This document shows positions 61,801 through 64,000 of a DNA stretch of 64,000 bases, one piece after another. The notes under the pieces were generated by a model, which made no database searches, was not told the origin of the DNA, and saw nothing but the letters and a program-made list of their open reading frames with translations. Origin of the DNA: Puffinus mauretanicus (Eukaryota; Chordata; Aves; Procellariiformes; Procellariidae); assembly GCA_023333565.1 (NCBI GenBank), contig JAJKFH010001062.1:1-64000 (forward strand), read 5' to 3'. The translations under genes and the position numbers were made by a program. Each line of letters begins with the position of its first letter. The stretch's first letter is position 1.

Positions 61801-63850
61801 TGAGATGGATGTAAACGTCTCCAGCTGAAAATAAAACTTTGTTTGTACTAGTTCACAGCTTTAATTAGATGATTAGTAGGAAGTTTCCTATAATCTTCTT
61901 TCTGTTTTTTAGTGGTGTTTGTGAAAGCAAATCTAATTTTGGCATCCTAAGATATTCTGTACCCTTATGTTTAATTCTACTCTCTGAGTATATTGCATTA
62001 ACCCCCCTAAAAGGTAGCATGCAGTCGTTCAAATCCTAACTTCAACCCAGAAACTAGAAGAAATACAATATTTTGAGACAGTTTCAAAATCAAAATATAA
62101 AGTCCATACAGAACATACCAGTGAAAATACACTATGTTATGAGCCTGCAGACCTGGAAGTTGACCTGGCATTCTGGAAGAGGACAGGATTATGAAGACCA
62201 ATTTGAAAACTTCCCTTCTTTTGGAAGAGCAAACCAACCTTCCTGTTCCTAGCCCAGCATGTCTTTTGTTGGTGTTTTGCACCTCAGATTTACATACTTG
62301 CAAGCACCCCGGGAAAGCAAATCTTTGAAAAGCAAGAGAGTGTAATTTTGAAGGACAAACAAAACAGGATTCATTCCCATAATACTGAGTGTGCAGAAAT
62401 GCAACAAAGCTCAAAGCAGAGATCACCAATTAAGATTAAAGAGGGCAATGACAGGCATTTGACATCACAGCCAGTGTCAAATGTATCAGGAAGCCTGCTT
62501 CTCATGAAACAGCGATGCGGAGACAGCTGATGACAAAAATTATTTTTCTCCTCAAATGGTGATGTTGCGAAGTGTTGACCTGAATTGGGACACTCCTCTT
62601 TGTTCTGCACTGGGACGGAAACATTGAAAATGTATTTACAACTGAACTGCGGCTCATTATACAGTGACCTCGTACAGAGACCTTTTGTTTAGCAGCAGAG
62701 ACAAAGTGAGCATGCCAGCCAGGGAGTATAACTGCCTGCTTCTTCTGTCTGTGCATGAAAGGCTATTGAGGCTCCTTTGGCTACAGCCGAGATACAGTCA
62801 CAGCCGAAACCGGGTGGAATGCCATCGATGTGAGTGCATATCCTGCACAAGAGTCTGCTGTGCTCAAAGACATTATGCTCAATTTATTTCTGAAGTCATG
62901 CTAACATAAAAACACTCATGAAATGCTTATTTCAAAATGCTCCTTCCGTCTTGTCCTCTCTCCCCTTTTCCCTTCTCCTACCCCAATTTTTTGGCATGGG
63001 CTAATGGGAAGCACAGGGGAGAGGAACTGCAAAGAGAACGGTACCTGGCTTGTATTCACAAACACAGGAACACTTCTTAAAAGATCAGTTCTTTTCAATG
63101 ACTTACTGCATAACAGGTTCTAGACCTTCCTTCTGTTCTTCTTCCAAAAGGTGAGTTTTTGGGAGGGGGGAAAATCTTATTAACAGACGCTAAATGCATG
63201 ACTTTACATTTCTGTACTGTTGAGTTCTTCCCGTGGCTCCTGTCCTCAAACTTGCCTAATTCTTACATGATGTTCTGCTTCTCCTCTAAATGTTTGGCAC
63301 CCCCCACCTGGGGCAACAGCAAATGCTTTTACCTTTACACCTATTGGTGATCTTGTAATAAATTTTTAAAAATATTGAATTTATTCTTGGAATGGTTTTC
63401 CAGAAATAATTCCTTTGCACTGAATGGTTTTATTTTAGCCAAGTACTTCCCCTTTCAGCATAACTCATTGTATTCTCCTGTTTAGTTAGTGTTTTCCACC
63501 TCTTACAATTCTTATGTTAATCATACACCACTTAGTTTCTGATATACCATCATACTAAATGTCTTGCTGAATCTGGATGAATTATATCTACCATCTTTTG
63601 TACTTCAGAAATAATGGATTTTTCATTAAAAGATAAATACTGAGTTAATGTGGCATGGTCTAAAATCTCCTTAACTATAAACTAATGCTAGCTAAGGTAG
63701 ACACTTCTAAATACAAACAGCTGGCTCTGCTTGCTAGTTTTCAAAGTCCTTGATTCTGCAAGTGCTTACGTATAGATTAAACTGCAAAAGTGGTCTCACA
63801 GATAACAGGATTATTCATGGGGGAATACTTTTGGTGAAAGCTAAGGATGA
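58805..63850. other. Intergenic, no gene recognised
   Basis: About 5 kb of AT-rich DNA with short open frames only (up to about 140 codons on the minus strand at 62007-62429, no motif). No repeat family was recognised except short A/T tracts. Confidence 0.5.
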
Positions 63851-63852
63851 GT

Positions 63853-64000
63853 GTAAATTCTGGCCAGTGTCAGGACCAAAATCATGTGGTGAAACTTCAA
63901 GGTGTGGCCATTGAGCCTGACAGAAAAAAAAAAAAGTAAAAATTCTTCCCAGTGTCAGCACCAAAATCATCTGGGTGAAAATTCAAGATGTGGCCATTGA
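63853..64000 (+). repeat. Tandem repeat of about 85 bp, truncated by window end
   Basis: Two copies of a unit beginning GTAAA..ATTC and containing CCAGTGTCAG, ACCAAAATCAT, GGTGAAA and TGTGGCCATTGA lie at 63853-63914 and 63936-64000. They are separated by an A-run-containing spacer (63921-63935). The period is about 85 bp. The second copy reaches the last base, so the array may continue to the right. Confidence 0.85.

Noticed and set aside
1..64000. CRISPR arrays, operons, tRNA or rRNA genes
   Set aside because: No regularly spaced identical repeats, no bacterial gene arrangement, and no cloverleaf or rRNA signature noticed. The DNA is of vertebrate type.

Overview
The window looks like avian nuclear DNA. 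It is AT-rich, has small exons in long introns with GT/AG junctions, one CpG island, and several CR1 non-LTR retrotransposon copies, some ending in the bird-typical ATTCTATG tail. A solo ERVL-like LTR adds support. There are no bacterial-style gene clusters. I recognise one protein-coding gene.

Region 1 (1-27.2 kb, minus strand) is the 5' part of ERCC6L2, a SNF2-family DNA-repair ATPase. Eleven coding exons can be placed with exact, phase-consistent junctions: 27179-27161, 23704-23280, 20173-20054, 18570-18377, 17860-17699, 16464-16257, 14825-14685, 13134-13021, 11534-11415, 3623-3552 and 2368-2223. They encode about 573 residues: a Tudor-like N-terminus, the SNF2 ATPase lobe (Walker A, DEAH box, LTGT motif) and the start of the C-terminal helicase lobe. 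No stop or frameshift interrupts the joined frame. The remaining exons lie beyond position 1. The first coding exon is tiny (ATG plus 16 nt) and was placed from its donor site, phase and upstream in-frame stops. Introns hold CR1 insertions: one long, nearly intact ORF2 copy in intron 9 and older antisense pieces in introns 3 and 9.

Region 2 (about 26.95-28.2 kb) is the CpG-island promoter of ERCC6L2. It carries three CGCGA-type motifs and a plausible donor on the opposite strand, so it may be bidirectional.

Region 3 (28.2-64 kb) has no gene I can support. It contains CR1 fragments (30.85-32.67, 39.19-39.49 and 57.45-58.80 kb), a 537-bp solo LTR with a perfect 5-bp target-site duplication (47.45-47.99 kb), short simple repeats, and a tandem repeat of about 85 bp that runs off the right edge. 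The longest unexplained open frame is 216 codons on the minus strand at 46.3-47.0 kb.

I found no previously undescribed system. The most informative points are the short first coding exon, the promoter motif cluster, the CR1 copy with a mutated catalytic box, and the clean LTR insertion.
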